A stretch of 64,000 nucleotides of DNA. It comes from Catalinimonas alkaloidigena. GTDB taxonomy: Bacteria > Bacteroidota > Bacteroidia > Cytophagales > Flexibacteraceae. Below, one piece after another: positions 36,758-45,720 of this stretch (positions are counted from its first letter, which is position 1; each line of letters opens with the position of its first letter). The position numbers were made by a program, and so were the translations under genes. The stretch is taken from the NCBI RefSeq assembly GCF_900100765.1, contig NZ_FNFO01000003.1, positions 405,348 through 469,347 on the forward strand, given 5' to 3'. The notes under the pieces were generated by a model. It ran no database searches. It was not told the DNA's origin and was given only the letters and a program-made list of their open reading frames with translations.

Positions 36758-36798
36758 AAGCACTTACGCGGTTTTTCCGAGTAAGTGCTTTTTTATTT
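36758..36798 (+). terminator. intrinsic terminator of tRNA-Asn
   Basis: Perfect 10-bp stem AAGCACTTAC with GTAAGTGCTT, 13-base loop, followed by TTTTATTTT. Confidence 0.85.
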
Positions 36799-37116
36799 TG
36801 CAAACAAAATACATTATTTATGTAAAGGCCAATCTCACACAAACCGTGTGTAAGTAAACTTTTGTTTCAGTTTTATTTTATTTCCATTCTTCCCCGATAT
36901 TGCATTACGGTATAAAAAAGCTTTTCACATTTGCGGGCAATATTATATTTTACATAGTATTGTATACACAAACTCCTTTCTTCGTTAATACGTTGTAGCA
37001 ACAGTAGCAAAAATCGGATGTAAGAAAAGCATTATTTGTGACTCTACGAGATACGCTCAGATGATGCACTTATAAACTGATTGTAAGTATTAACCCGTCT
37101 AACCCCAACCCCTACC
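36799..37116. other. AT-rich intergenic region at the start of an accessory patch
   Basis: About 320 bases, clearly more AT-rich than the surrounding chromosome, with no gene on either strand. It separates the tRNA-Asn terminator from two AT-rich genes. No direct repeat of the tRNA 3' end was found downstream, so integration by a tRNA-directed integrase is not shown. Confidence 0.5.
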
Positions 37117-37389
37117 ATGGATACTAAAACAAAGCTCTTCGTTTTCGGGCTTCCACTACCAAACTTTTGGACTGGTTTTGGTCGCGCATTTGACCTGGCT
37201 GGAAGCGCGCGGTTACGTTACACACAGGTGTCACAACTTTTGGACATCAAGGCTTTGAACAACGACCTAGACGTTGTCAATAACGATTTGGTTATTGCTG
37301 AAAGCAAATATGATTCTAAAGAGAAGTTGGCTTTAAGAAATCAGTTAACAATAGAATTTGATGGCAAAACAGCAGCAGAAACGTACTAA
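37117..37389 (+). CDS. small hypothetical protein upstream of DUF2335 gene (90 aa)
   Basis: 90 residues with a Phe/Leu/Gly-rich N-terminus (LFVFGLPLPNFWTGFGRAFDLAG) and a charged, Asn/Asp-rich second half (KALNNDLDVVNNDLVIAESK). No known domain. It begins at ATG 37117 and its last 29 bases overlap the start of the next gene in another frame, which suggests translational coupling and supports both as real. AT-rich composition matches its partner and differs from the flanks. Function unknown. Confidence 0.5.
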   Translation: MDTKTKLFVFGLPLPNFWTGFGRAFDLAGSARLRYTQVSQLLDIKALNNDLDVVNNDLVIAESKYDSKEKLALRNQLTIEFDGKTAAETY

Positions 37390-37894
37390 GCCATCGCACG
37401 TGCCTCAGGTTAGAATTAACCCGGACCAGCTTCCAGAGCCGGTTCGTAGCCAATTAGAAGGGGTCCCTGAAGAACAACAGGGACCCTTTTTGGTGCATTT
37501 GATGGCTACTTCTTATGAAGTCCAGCAAAAGTTTTTTTCCGGACCATTACCTTCTCCTGAAACCCTGGCTGAATACGAAGCCGCGTTCCCGGGTAGTGGA
37601 GAAAGAATAATACGAATGGCAGAAGCAAAGATTGAAATGGCTCAAAGCCAATCGGAGCATAGAAGAGATTTGGAAAAAACTGTGGTTAAAAGGAGTTTAA
37701 ATCAAAGTAGCACTGGACAGTGGATGGCGTTTACTATAGGGATTATCACTATCGTAGGTAGCTTAGGACTTATCTATATGGGACATGATTGGGCTGGGGT
37801 TGGACTCATAGGTGGATTAGCAACTGTACTCGCACCCTTCCTACTCAACAAAGTAAATAAAGACGCAGAGAAAGGAACAGAAATAGATACTTGA
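37361..37894 (+). CDS. DUF2335-like predicted membrane protein
   Basis: 177 residues. The central segment FFSGPLPSPETLAEYEAAFPGSGERIIRMAEAKIEMAQSQSEHRRDLEK is the typical core of the DUF2335 family; the C-terminus has two membrane helices (about 118-138 and 142-160). ATG 37361 was chosen. Family members are small membrane proteins often found in variable genome regions; their role is not known. It overlaps the upstream gene by 29 bases and has the same AT-rich composition. Confidence 0.75.
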   Translation: MAKQQQKRTKPSHVPQVRINPDQLPEPVRSQLEGVPEEQQGPFLVHLMATSYEVQQKFFSGPLPSPETLAEYEAAFPGSGERIIRMAEAKIEMAQSQSEHRRDLEKTVVKRSLNQSSTGQWMAFTIGIITIVGSLGLIYMGHDWAGVGLIGGLATVLAPFLLNKVNKDAEKGTEIDT

Positions 37895-38465
37895 TGTGTG
37901 AAGTATTCGGTAGTGGGTCAAATACAGTTGGTGCTCCGTAGAATTGCAATGGTTTACTTTTCTGAAAAGGGCATCTTCTACTATCTTGGAAAGGCAATTC
38001 ACTATTTGGATATAATAGCTGCAGAATGCAATGACCAACTCAGTTTAACCCAATACCCATAAGCCTTGGATAATAGAGCGGGATACTTTTTTAAAGACGA
38101 AGATCCCTTCACTCAATTGCCGTTTTAGATAGTTTATTAATCAATGGGCCCGGTCCCCCGCAGCGGCTTTTTTTACTGTTGCTCTTCTAGCACTTGCCCG
38201 TCTCCAAGCGAATCGTCGCTGTGTTCAACCGTATAATCTAAATCGTGTCGTGGCTTTGCCGGACATCGCCAAGTTCATTTCAGGGGTTACGCGCTATAAC
38301 ATTGACATGGATGCGCCAATAGCCGAGCACAAGCCCCTCACCACACCTCTTCTCTACAAAGATTTCTGCGTTGCGCAGCGCGGCGTATCATAAAAAGCTT
38401 TTTTGTGCGTTACTCCTGGGAATGAAGATGATGGCTGCCTTGCAGCGTCGTTTTACAAACGTATC
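37895..38465. other. intergenic stretch with a start-less open frame
   Basis: The first ~240 bases are AT-rich and empty. From 38133 to 38393 a plus-strand frame of about 86 codons is open without any good start codon (its only ATG is near the end); the predicted sequence includes PYNLNRVVALPDIAKFISG and I do not recognise it. It may be the decayed 3' end of a lost gene or chance. Composition rises back to the GC-rich norm in this stretch, marking the right end of the AT-rich patch. Confidence 0.3.
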
Positions 38466-38906
38466 ATGAGAGCTTCCTTCTATTTGCGCGCCTGCGTTCT
38501 GGTTTTATTTTCTACGGTCCTCGCCTCCCGCGCCTTCGGTCAAACTTCGGAAATTGGAAAATGGGCGACGTCGAACGTGAGCGGCGACAGCATCGTGTAT
38601 GAATTCACCGACGACGGCCGGTACATTTTCGAACTGGTCGGCATGCGGTCGATGGATTTGCCCGGAAGCTCGGCCGCGACCTTCACGTTTTATTATCGCC
38701 TCAATCCGGACACGTCGCCGATGGAGATCGATTTCTATGACGAGGAACATCACCTCATCTCGAAGGGCATCCTGGAAGTGACGCCAACCGACCGGTTGAA
38801 GATTTGCGTGAACAGCCTCAGCGACGAGCGCCCCACCGGCTTTGTGCAGAGCGCCACCCTGATTTGTGACCGCATCGCCGTGACGCATACGGCACACCGA
38901 CCCTAA
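38466..38906 (+). CDS. secreted TIGR03067-like domain protein
   Basis: 146 residues with a signal peptide ending ASRAFGQ. The mature part has GKWATSNVSGDSIVYEFTDDG near its start, then YRLNPDTSPMEIDF, a KGILEVTPTDRLKICV strand pair and DERPTGF, which fits the lipocalin-like TIGR03067 fold (its RPT and K-x-I-x-Y-like strands). The start at 38466 gives a normal signal peptide; the frame runs back to 38403. Expected to be periplasmic or exported. Function unknown. Confidence 0.65.
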   Translation: MRASFYLRACVLVLFSTVLASRAFGQTSEIGKWATSNVSGDSIVYEFTDDGRYIFELVGMRSMDLPGSSAATFTFYYRLNPDTSPMEIDFYDEEHHLISKGILEVTPTDRLKICVNSLSDERPTGFVQSATLICDRIAVTHTAHRP

Positions 38907-38920
38907 CGCTTCTCTTTACG

Positions 38921-38950
38921 AAAAAAGCCCGGTCGGATGGCCGGGCTTTC
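38921..38950. terminator. bidirectional terminator
   Basis: AAAGCCCGG (38924-38932) pairs with CCGGGCTTT (38941-38949) between the convergent 38466-38906 gene and fumC; A and T tracts flank it. Confidence 0.82.
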
Positions 38951-38971
38951 GTGCAATGCGGTAGTCTGTTT

Positions 38972-40366
38972 TTAGTCGAGGCTGCCCACCATTTTTTCGG
39001 GCCGTACCCACTCGTCGAACTGTTCGGCGGTGACGTACCCCAGGGCGATGGCCGCTTCTTTCAGCGTAGAGCCTTCTTTGTGTGCCTTCTTCGCAATTTC
39101 GGCGGCTTTGTAGTACCCGATCTTCGTGTTGAGGGCGGTTACCAGCATCAGCGAATTTTCCAGGTGGCGTTTGATGAACGGTTTGTTCGGCTCAATGCCC
39201 GAAGCACAGTGCTCGTCGAACGAGGCACAGGCATCGCCCAGCAGACGCGCTGATACCAGCACGTTGTAGATCATCACGGGCTTGAAGACGTTCAGCTCGA
39301 AGTGGCCGTTCATCCCCCCTACCGAAACGGCGACGTCGTTGCCCATCACCTGCGCGCAGACCATCGTCATGGCTTCGACCTGGGTCGGGTTTACTTTGCC
39401 CGGCATGATGGAAGAGCCCGGTTCGTTTTCGGGAATCAGGATTTCGCCGATGCCGGAACGCGGACCGGACGCCAGCATCCGAATGTCGTTCGCGATTTTC
39501 ATGAGCGAAACCGCCAGTTGCTTGAGCGCGCCGTGGGTTTCGACCAGGGCGTCGTGGGCGGCCAGTGACTCGAACTTGTTCTCGGCCGTACGGAAAGGCA
39601 GGCCGGTCAGTTCGGCAATCACTTCGGCCACGCGTTTGGCGTATCCTTTCGGCGTGTTGAGGCCCGTGCCTACGGCCGTACCGCCCAGCGCCAGTTCGGC
39701 CAGGTGATCGAGCGTGTTATGCAACGCCTTGAGGCCGTGGTCCAGTTGCGAGGCATACCCGGAAAACTCGTGCCCGAGCGTGAGGGGCGTCGCGTCCATG
39801 AAGTGCGTCCGCCCGATTTTGACCACGTCTTTGAAATCGGCGGCTTTCTTTTTCAGCGTATCGCGCAGTTGCTCCACCTTCGGAATGGTGATTTCAACCA
39901 CCATTTTGTAGGCCGCGATGTGCATGGCGGTCGGGAACGTATCGTTCGAAGACTGCGACTTGTTGACGTCGTCGTTCGGGTTGAGGAACTTCTCCTGGTC
40001 GGTCAGTTGCCCGCCGCGCAGCACGTGCGCCCGGTTGGCTACCACTTCGTTGACGTTCATGTTGCTCTGCGTACCCGACCCGGTTTGCCACACAACCAGC
40101 GGAAACTGATCGTCGAGTTTGCCTTCCAGAATTTCGTCGCATACCTGCGCAATGGCAGTGGCTTTTTCTTCGGGCAGCACGCCCAACTCCTGGTTGGTGA
40201 GGGCGGCGGCCTTTTTCAGGTACGCAAACGCCTGGATGATTTCCAGCGGCATCTGCTGGCCTCCGATCTTGAAATTTTCGCGGGAGCGTTGGGTTTGGGC
40301 ACCCCAGAATTTATCGGCAGGCACCTGCACCTCGCCCATGGTATCTTTTTCTATGCGATAATCCAT
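38972..40366 (-). CDS. fumC: class II fumarate hydratase
   Basis: 464 residues of the iron-independent fumarase of the TCA cycle. The signature [13 protein letters not shown] is present, as are [12 protein letters not shown] and the N-terminal [24 protein letters not shown]. The start at 40366 (MDYRIEKD) matches the family N-terminus; the frame extends to 40417. A TAAGTTTG box lies 28 bases upstream on the coding strand. Confidence 0.97.
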   Translation of the reverse strand: MDYRIEKDTMGEVQVPADKFWGAQTQRSRENFKIGGQQMPLEIIQAFAYLKKAAALTNQELGVLPEEKATAIAQVCDEILEGKLDDQFPLVVWQTGSGTQSNMNVNEVVANRAHVLRGGQLTDQEKFLNPNDDVNKSQSSNDTFPTAMHIAAYKMVVEITIPKVEQLRDTLKKKAADFKDVVKIGRTHFMDATPLTLGHEFSGYASQLDHGLKALHNTLDHLAELALGGTAVGTGLNTPKGYAKRVAEVIAELTGLPFRTAENKFESLAAHDALVETHGALKQLAVSLMKIANDIRMLASGPRSGIGEILIPENEPGSSIMPGKVNPTQVEAMTMVCAQVMGNDVAVSVGGMNGHFELNVFKPVMIYNVLVSARLLGDACASFDEHCASGIEPNKPFIKRHLENSLMLVTALNTKIGYYKAAEIAKKAHKEGSTLKEAAIALGYVTAEQFDEWVRPEKMVGSLD

Positions 40367-40393
40367 ACGGAATAATGTAGTGTGGTTGGGTCG

Positions 40394-40401
40394 CAAACTT
40401 A
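40394..40401 (-). promoter_or_regulatory. -7 promoter box for fumC
   Basis: Minus-strand TAAGTTTG, an exact TAnnTTTG match, 27 bases before the fumC ATG. Confidence 0.5.
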
Positions 40402-40433
40402 ACGCAGCGTTCTGCAATCCCCCACTTTTTGCA

Positions 40434-40464
40434 TTAAAAAAGCCACTGCGTATCTCAGTGGCTT
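40434..40464 (-). terminator. intrinsic terminator after the PBP1A gene
   Basis: AAGCCACTG (40440-40448) pairs with CAGTGGCTT (40456-40464); on the minus strand a T-run follows, 22 bases after the PBP1A stop. Confidence 0.8.
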
Positions 40465-40486
40465 CTGTATTATTTCGATTGAAATC

Positions 40487-42847
40487 TTAAAAATCTTCGC
40501 GCTGCGTCGGCTTCACGTAGGTATTCGGCGTCGGCTGCGGCGCCTCGGTTTCGGACGCCAGGTTGATAGAGTCGCCTTCCATCGGCGGGCACTTGAAGTC
40601 GAACTCGTATTCTTCCGGCACATCGAACGGTCCTTTTTTGACCGGCAACGATTTGTCGGCGTAGACCTTGTCCATGTACTTGGCCCAGATCGGCATCGCC
40701 AGCCGGGCACCTTGTCCGTATTCAAACGTCCGGAAGTGGATGCTGCGTTCTTCTCCCCCCACCCAGACGCTGGTAACCAGATCTTTCGTCACGCCAGTAA
40801 ACCAACCGTCCGAGTAGTTGTCAGTCGTTCCGGTTTTTGCCGCTACTTGGTTGCCGTCGGTCATCACTTTGCTGCGGCTGTACAGCCCCAGCGCGGTGCC
40901 GTTCTTTTCCTGCGTGGCACCCATCAGCATGTACAACATGGTGTACGCCGTGCGCGGCGAAATGGCGTCAACGACCTTGGGATTGAAGGTTTTGAGTACG
41001 TTGCCGTTTTTATCTTCGATTCGCTGGATGGTGTAAGGTTCCGTCCAGGTTCCCTGATTGACGAACGTGCTGTACATCCCAACGGCTTCGTAAACGGATA
41101 TTTCGCTGGTTCCCAGAGCAATGGAAGGCACCGGATCGAGCGGGCTGGTAATGCCCAGGCGACGTGCGTAATCAACTACGGTTTGCGGACCGAACTTGCG
41201 GACCAGGAAGGCACTGACCGAGTTCTTCGACTGAGCGAGCCCCTGCCGGATCGTCATCTTTTCGCCCGTAAAATCGCCGCCGCTGTTTTTGGGAATGTAG
41301 GTGGTATCGCCAACCTGAAAGGTGGTGGGCAGATCGTACACCGGATGGCAGGGCGTGTAGCCGTTGTCGATGGCGGCGGTGTAGACGGCCGCTTTGAACG
41401 TAGAGCCGGGCTGCCGGCGCCCTTGCCGTACGTGGTCGTACTTGAAGAACTGGTGATCGATGCCCCCTACCCACGCTTTCACTTCGCCGGTATGCGGGTC
41501 CATCGACATCAGACCGGAGTGCAGGAAGTGTTTGGTATACTTCAGCGAATCCATCGGACTCATGATCGTATCCAGCACGTGCCCCGGCGCAGTCCAGGAG
41601 AACACCTGCATGGGCCGCGGCTTTTTCATGTAGTAATCAATGGAGTCGGTATTATTGCCGTATTCCTTCTTCAGCTCACGGTACTGCGGCGTGCGCTTTT
41701 TCATAACGTCCAGAAAGCCCGGAATTTCCTGGTTCTTGTCGTTGACCCAGGGGTTGCGTCCTTTCCAGTGCTGAAAGAAAATCGCCTGCTGGTACTTCAT
41801 GTGCTCTTCCATCGCCTCTTCCGCGTACTGTTGCATGCGCGAGTCGAGCGTGGTGTAAATGCGCAGACCGTCTTCGTAGAGGTCGTACCCGTTTTCTTTG
41901 GCCCAGTTGACCAGGTAGTTCTGGATATAAGAGCGATAGTAAGTGGCCGGGCCTTCGTTGTGCGTATCGATTTTGAAACGCAGTTTGATCGGTTTGGCCT
42001 TCAGCGTATCGTACGCCTCAGCCGCCAGCAGATCGTACTTCACCATTTGCGACATCACCGTATTCCGGCGACTCAGGCTCCGCTCCGGGTATTTCACCGG
42101 GCTGTACAGACTCGGGTTTTTCAACATTCCCACCAACACAGCGGCCTCTTCTACGCTCAACTGATCGGGCGTTTTGTTGAAGTAGGTCTGCGAAGCCACC
42201 AGGATTCCATCGGCGTTGTAGAGAAAGTCGAACTGGTTCAGGTACATCGTGAGGATCTCCTGCTTGGTGTAAGCGCGCTCCAGCTTCACGGCCGTGATCC
42301 ATTCTTTGATCTTGATGATCAACATGCCCAGGCCGGGCACTTTCAACAGCGGCCCCGAGTAGCGCGGATCGTTCCGGGTACCAAACAGAATTTTAGCCAA
42401 CTGCTGCGAGATGGTACTGCCCCCGCCTTCCAGATCGCTTTTGCCCAACGTGACAGCATATTTGCCAATCCCCCAGGCCACGCGCCCCAGTCCTTTGAAA
42501 TCTACGCCCGAATGCTCGTCGAAGCGGATGTCTTCGGTGGCATACAGCGCTTTGACCAGGTTGGGCGAAAGCTCGTCGAATTTAACGGGTGTGCGGTTCT
42601 GCCGGAAGTATTTCCCCATTCGCACGCCATCGGCAAAGTAGATTTCTGAAGCGACCTCGCTGGTAGGGTTTTCCAGTTGGTCGGTGCCGGGCAACCCGCC
42701 GAACAACCCGAACAAGTCGACATTGATCGCCATGACGAACCCCACAAAAAGGCCAAGCCCGCCAAGAAAGGCCACCCATATGGTGCGGACCAACAACGGA
42801 AGCCAGTTCTTTTTCTGCTTAGGGGGTTGTTTTGCTTTGGTTGCCAT
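40487..42847 (-). CDS. penicillin-binding protein 1A (bifunctional peptidoglycan synthase)
   Basis: 786 residues. A single membrane helix (about 20-40) is followed by a GT51 glycosyltransferase domain with the catalytic ATEDIRFDEHSGVD segment and GGGSTISQQLAK, then the transpeptidase with the active-site PGSTFK, SKNS and KTGTTDNYSDGWF motifs. It polymerises and cross-links peptidoglycan from the inner membrane. The start is 2 bases after the stop of porW, so the two genes are cotranscribed. Confidence 0.95.
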   Translation of the reverse strand: MATKAKQPPKQKKNWLPLLVRTIWVAFLGGLGLFVGFVMAINVDLFGLFGGLPGTDQLENPTSEVASEIYFADGVRMGKYFRQNRTPVKFDELSPNLVKALYATEDIRFDEHSGVDFKGLGRVAWGIGKYAVTLGKSDLEGGGSTISQQLAKILFGTRNDPRYSGPLLKVPGLGMLIIKIKEWITAVKLERAYTKQEILTMYLNQFDFLYNADGILVASQTYFNKTPDQLSVEEAAVLVGMLKNPSLYSPVKYPERSLSRRNTVMSQMVKYDLLAAEAYDTLKAKPIKLRFKIDTHNEGPATYYRSYIQNYLVNWAKENGYDLYEDGLRIYTTLDSRMQQYAEEAMEEHMKYQQAIFFQHWKGRNPWVNDKNQEIPGFLDVMKKRTPQYRELKKEYGNNTDSIDYYMKKPRPMQVFSWTAPGHVLDTIMSPMDSLKYTKHFLHSGLMSMDPHTGEVKAWVGGIDHQFFKYDHVRQGRRQPGSTFKAAVYTAAIDNGYTPCHPVYDLPTTFQVGDTTYIPKNSGGDFTGEKMTIRQGLAQSKNSVSAFLVRKFGPQTVVDYARRLGITSPLDPVPSIALGTSEISVYEAVGMYSTFVNQGTWTEPYTIQRIEDKNGNVLKTFNPKVVDAISPRTAYTMLYMLMGATQEKNGTALGLYSRSKVMTDGNQVAAKTGTTDNYSDGWFTGVTKDLVTSVWVGGEERSIHFRTFEYGQGARLAMPIWAKYMDKVYADKSLPVKKGPFDVPEEYEFDFKCPPMEGDSINLASETEAPQPTPNTYVKPTQREDF

Positions 42848-42849
42848 AG

Positions 42850-45684
42850 TTAACGGTAGTGTTCACGGAAGAATGCGAGGTAGCCTTCCGTGCCTTTGGA
42901 TTTATACCAACGCGGGAAGTTCTCATTGCTAATAACAAATATATCGTATTGGTTCCGCTCAAAAGCAGCGGTTGGCGATGCCTCGGTGTAATGTTTCTGT
43001 AGGTAAGCAACTGCCTGATCCTTAGACGGAAACTCTTTAACGATGACGGCAAACGTACTGTCGTCCAGCATCAACGGGCTGCTGCTTAGCGAAGCGGTCG
43101 AGAACTGGTCGTCGTTGAAACGTGCAAAGTTTTCCGTCAGTGTGCGCGACTGCCCCACGGGCAGATGAAACACCGCGACAAAGTAATGAGGGCGTTGCAA
43201 GTTTTCGGAATAAGTTACCGCGGGTTTGGCCGGTGCGGGCGGTGGGGTAGCTTTTGTTTCAACCGGCTCGCTGTCAGGCATTTTGATGCCCGACAAATCG
43301 GCAACGGCCTCTTCGGCCTCAGCATTCGCCTCCTCCAGTTCGGCCGGGTCGGCCTGTAATATTTCCGGGTCCAGATCGGCTTGTCCGGCCTGATTGATGT
43401 ATCCGTCCAGCAGCTGCTGGGCATAATCGACCAGCGAACTGGTGGGATACGTATTAATGAATTGCTCCAACGCCTGCTGATACCCCGGTCCTTTCTCGGT
43501 ACGGCCTAGAATCAGCGCTTCCAGCAGCGCCAGCCGGTCTTCAAACTCGCTTGTCGGGTACTCTACCTGAATGGCATCAATGCCGGCCTGAGCAGAATCG
43601 TAAAAGGCCTGTTCGTAAAGTTCGTACACCACCTTGTAGCGGGCCGCAATCGCTTCCATGCGCTGACGGCTTTCTTCCGCGTAGTTGGGGTTGTTCAATT
43701 TTTTGGCGTAGATGGAGTTGCCAAATTTCTCGGTCAGCGCTTCGCGGTATTTGGCCGCCATGGCTTCGTCGCCCAACTGCGAGTAGATCAGGTGCAGAAA
43801 ATACAGCACTTCGGCGTAGTTCTCGTTTTCAGGAAACTCGTCAATCAGGCGTTCAAACGTGGTGGCGGCATTCTTGGGCTCGTCCAGCCGTTGGTCGTAG
43901 ATGCGACCCAGTTCGTACAGCGCCGTTTGCAGGATGGTATCGGAGGCGGCCAGGGCTTCAGGCGTGGTGGGGATATTGGCCAGCAACTCGCTCCGCCGAC
44001 TTTCCCGCACTTCTGCCGCATTGACCGAAGCCGTGGCACTCGCCGAATCGGCCGCGGGGGCCTGCGCACCGGCGACCGGCTCGCCCGTATCGAAGTCGGC
44101 GTCCGAATTTTTGTTCGACCGCCGCCAGTTGTCTTCCAGCGGACGGCTCCCCCACGTGCGCTGGAAAGCACTCTGCCCCTGGCTGAGGGCTCGCGTGTCG
44201 TAGAAGTACCACGAAGATCCTGCCCCGCCTCCGGTTTCGAAGCCCCCGTCGCCGCTCATGTCGAACACCGACGCGGCCCGGTTCTGCGCCCGGCGCTCTG
44301 CCCTAGCCAGGGCTTTGGCTTCGGCCTCCCGGCGGGCTTCTTCGGCATCCAGAATTTTGTCCAGCACGGCATAGAGTTCTATGGAATCCATCGCCGCCAG
44401 TTTCCGCAGGCTGTCCTGGTGCTGCATGGTGTAGTAGTGCCCGACAAACTCTTCCAGTACCTGCTGACGTTTGGAGATGGCCTCGTACTCTTCCAGTTCC
44501 TGGTTCATGAACATCAGGGTGCTGTCGTAATACACCTTTGCGCGCTCAAAGTTGCGCAGGCGGTCGTAGTACACCTTGCCTAATTCCAGGTAAGAGTAGG
44601 CTTTCTGGTTTGGATTGCCGCCCTCCTGTTGTACCGACTTCTGCAGGTAATCGACGGCTTTCTCCACGTTGTCCTGCTTCAGTTCGAAGCGGGCCATTTC
44701 GTAATAGATCCGGTCTTTGTACTCCTTGTTTTTCTGGTCGCGCAGCAGCTTCCGGAAATACTTCTGGATACGCCGCACGTCGCTGCCTTCCGACAGCTCC
44801 GTCACCTGCGACATATTCAGCTTGGTATAAAAGGACAGCTCGTAAGGGGGGCTGTTGCGCAACACTGCCTGATAGCGATCGTAGGCCGTGCTATCGCGCT
44901 GCCCGTTCTGGTAAATCTGCCCCAAAATAAAATTGAGCCGCGCCCGTCGGTCATGTTTCTGCACGTAAGGCAGCGCCGCTTCGATGTTGCGGGCCACTTG
45001 CGACCAGTTTTTGTCTACATAATAATAATGAGCCAGGGCCAGGTGGAAGTCGCGCAGGTTGTCGTGATTCAGTTCCTCCTTTTTCAGGTAATCGGCCACC
45101 GCAATCACGTTCCCGTATTCTTCCTGGTCCATGAAGGTATGCATCAGCCAGATCAGCGCCTGATGGCGCGCGGCATCGTCTTCGCCTTCGGTATTAACGT
45201 ATTTGAACGTCTGAATGGCGTTCTCAAAATCGTATTGATAGTAACGCGCTTTGCCCAGCAGTACGTACGAATCGTCCACCCACCGGCTGTTCTTATGGCG
45301 CTGAATGGGAATGGAAGCTTTTTTAATAATCTCGTCCATATCCCCCTGCATCGCACTGGCGGTCGACTCGGTCACGTCGGGGTAAATGGGAAGCACACGG
45401 TTGTAATCGTCGACCATTTTGGAGCGCAATCCCTCTTCCGAGGTCTTCATTTTTTCGCGCGCTAAAAAGTAGCCGTTGTAATGTGCCAGAATATTATGGT
45501 AGGTTTTGCTGAGCGGATTCTTACGTTCGACCGAACAGGAAAAAAGGAAAACAGGCAGCATAACAAAGATTACACCGAACCATCTGCGCCCCGAATGCAA
45601 CTGATTTTGATGTCTCAAAGTGGTGAATAACACGGAGTTATCTGAGGTAACATTGTCAATATAATTACCTTTCTTAATGATCAT
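42850..45684 (-). CDS. porW: type IX secretion/gliding protein PorW (SprE), TPR lipoprotein
   Basis: About 944 residues. A lipoprotein signal ends LFSCS, and the mature protein opens NPLSKTYHNILAHYNGYFLAREKM, which is characteristic of PorW/SprE, an outer-membrane lipoprotein needed for type IX secretion and, in gliding species, motility. TPR-like repeats fill most of the length, with low-complexity Glu/Ala segments and a ~100-residue C-terminal domain. The frame opens at a TTG at 45705; the first ATG is 45684, leaving an unusually long n-region, so a GTG at 45633 or TTG at 45618 are other options. Confidence 0.85.
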   Translation of the reverse strand: MIIKKGNYIDNVTSDNSVLFTTLRHQNQLHSGRRWFGVIFVMLPVFLFSCSVERKNPLSKTYHNILAHYNGYFLAREKMKTSEEGLRSKMVDDYNRVLPIYPDVTESTASAMQGDMDEIIKKASIPIQRHKNSRWVDDSYVLLGKARYYQYDFENAIQTFKYVNTEGEDDAARHQALIWLMHTFMDQEEYGNVIAVADYLKKEELNHDNLRDFHLALAHYYYVDKNWSQVARNIEAALPYVQKHDRRARLNFILGQIYQNGQRDSTAYDRYQAVLRNSPPYELSFYTKLNMSQVTELSEGSDVRRIQKYFRKLLRDQKNKEYKDRIYYEMARFELKQDNVEKAVDYLQKSVQQEGGNPNQKAYSYLELGKVYYDRLRNFERAKVYYDSTLMFMNQELEEYEAISKRQQVLEEFVGHYYTMQHQDSLRKLAAMDSIELYAVLDKILDAEEARREAEAKALARAERRAQNRAASVFDMSGDGGFETGGGAGSSWYFYDTRALSQGQSAFQRTWGSRPLEDNWRRSNKNSDADFDTGEPVAGAQAPAADSASATASVNAAEVRESRRSELLANIPTTPEALAASDTILQTALYELGRIYDQRLDEPKNAATTFERLIDEFPENENYAEVLYFLHLIYSQLGDEAMAAKYREALTEKFGNSIYAKKLNNPNYAEESRQRMEAIAARYKVVYELYEQAFYDSAQAGIDAIQVEYPTSEFEDRLALLEALILGRTEKGPGYQQALEQFINTYPTSSLVDYAQQLLDGYINQAGQADLDPEILQADPAELEEANAEAEEAVADLSGIKMPDSEPVETKATPPPAPAKPAVTYSENLQRPHYFVAVFHLPVGQSRTLTENFARFNDDQFSTASLSSSPLMLDDSTFAVIVKEFPSKDQAVAYLQKHYTEASPTAAFERNQYDIFVISNENFPRWYKSKGTEGYLAFFREHYR

Positions 45685-45692
45685 TGAATCTC

Positions 45693-45700
45693 TACTTTTG
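45693..45700 (+). promoter_or_regulatory. -7 promoter box for the M23 peptidase gene
   Basis: TACTTTTG, an exact TAnnTTTG match; the transcript would start only about 14 bases before the TTG start at 45721. It overlaps a 14-bp palindrome CTTTTGTACAAAAG (45695-45708). Confidence 0.5.
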
Positions 45701-45720
45701 TACAAAAGGCTTCAATTACC

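Noticed and set aside
36674..38400. tRNA-Asn as an integration site with flanking att repeats
   Set aside because: No copy of the tRNA 3' end and no integrase gene were found in the patch, so only compositional evidence remains.
40712..42649. 645-codon open frame antisense to the PBP1A gene
   Set aside because: Composition is His/Arg/Val-rich without any family signature, and the opposite strand encodes a full PBP1A with all motifs; it is a shadow of codon bias in a GC-rich genome.
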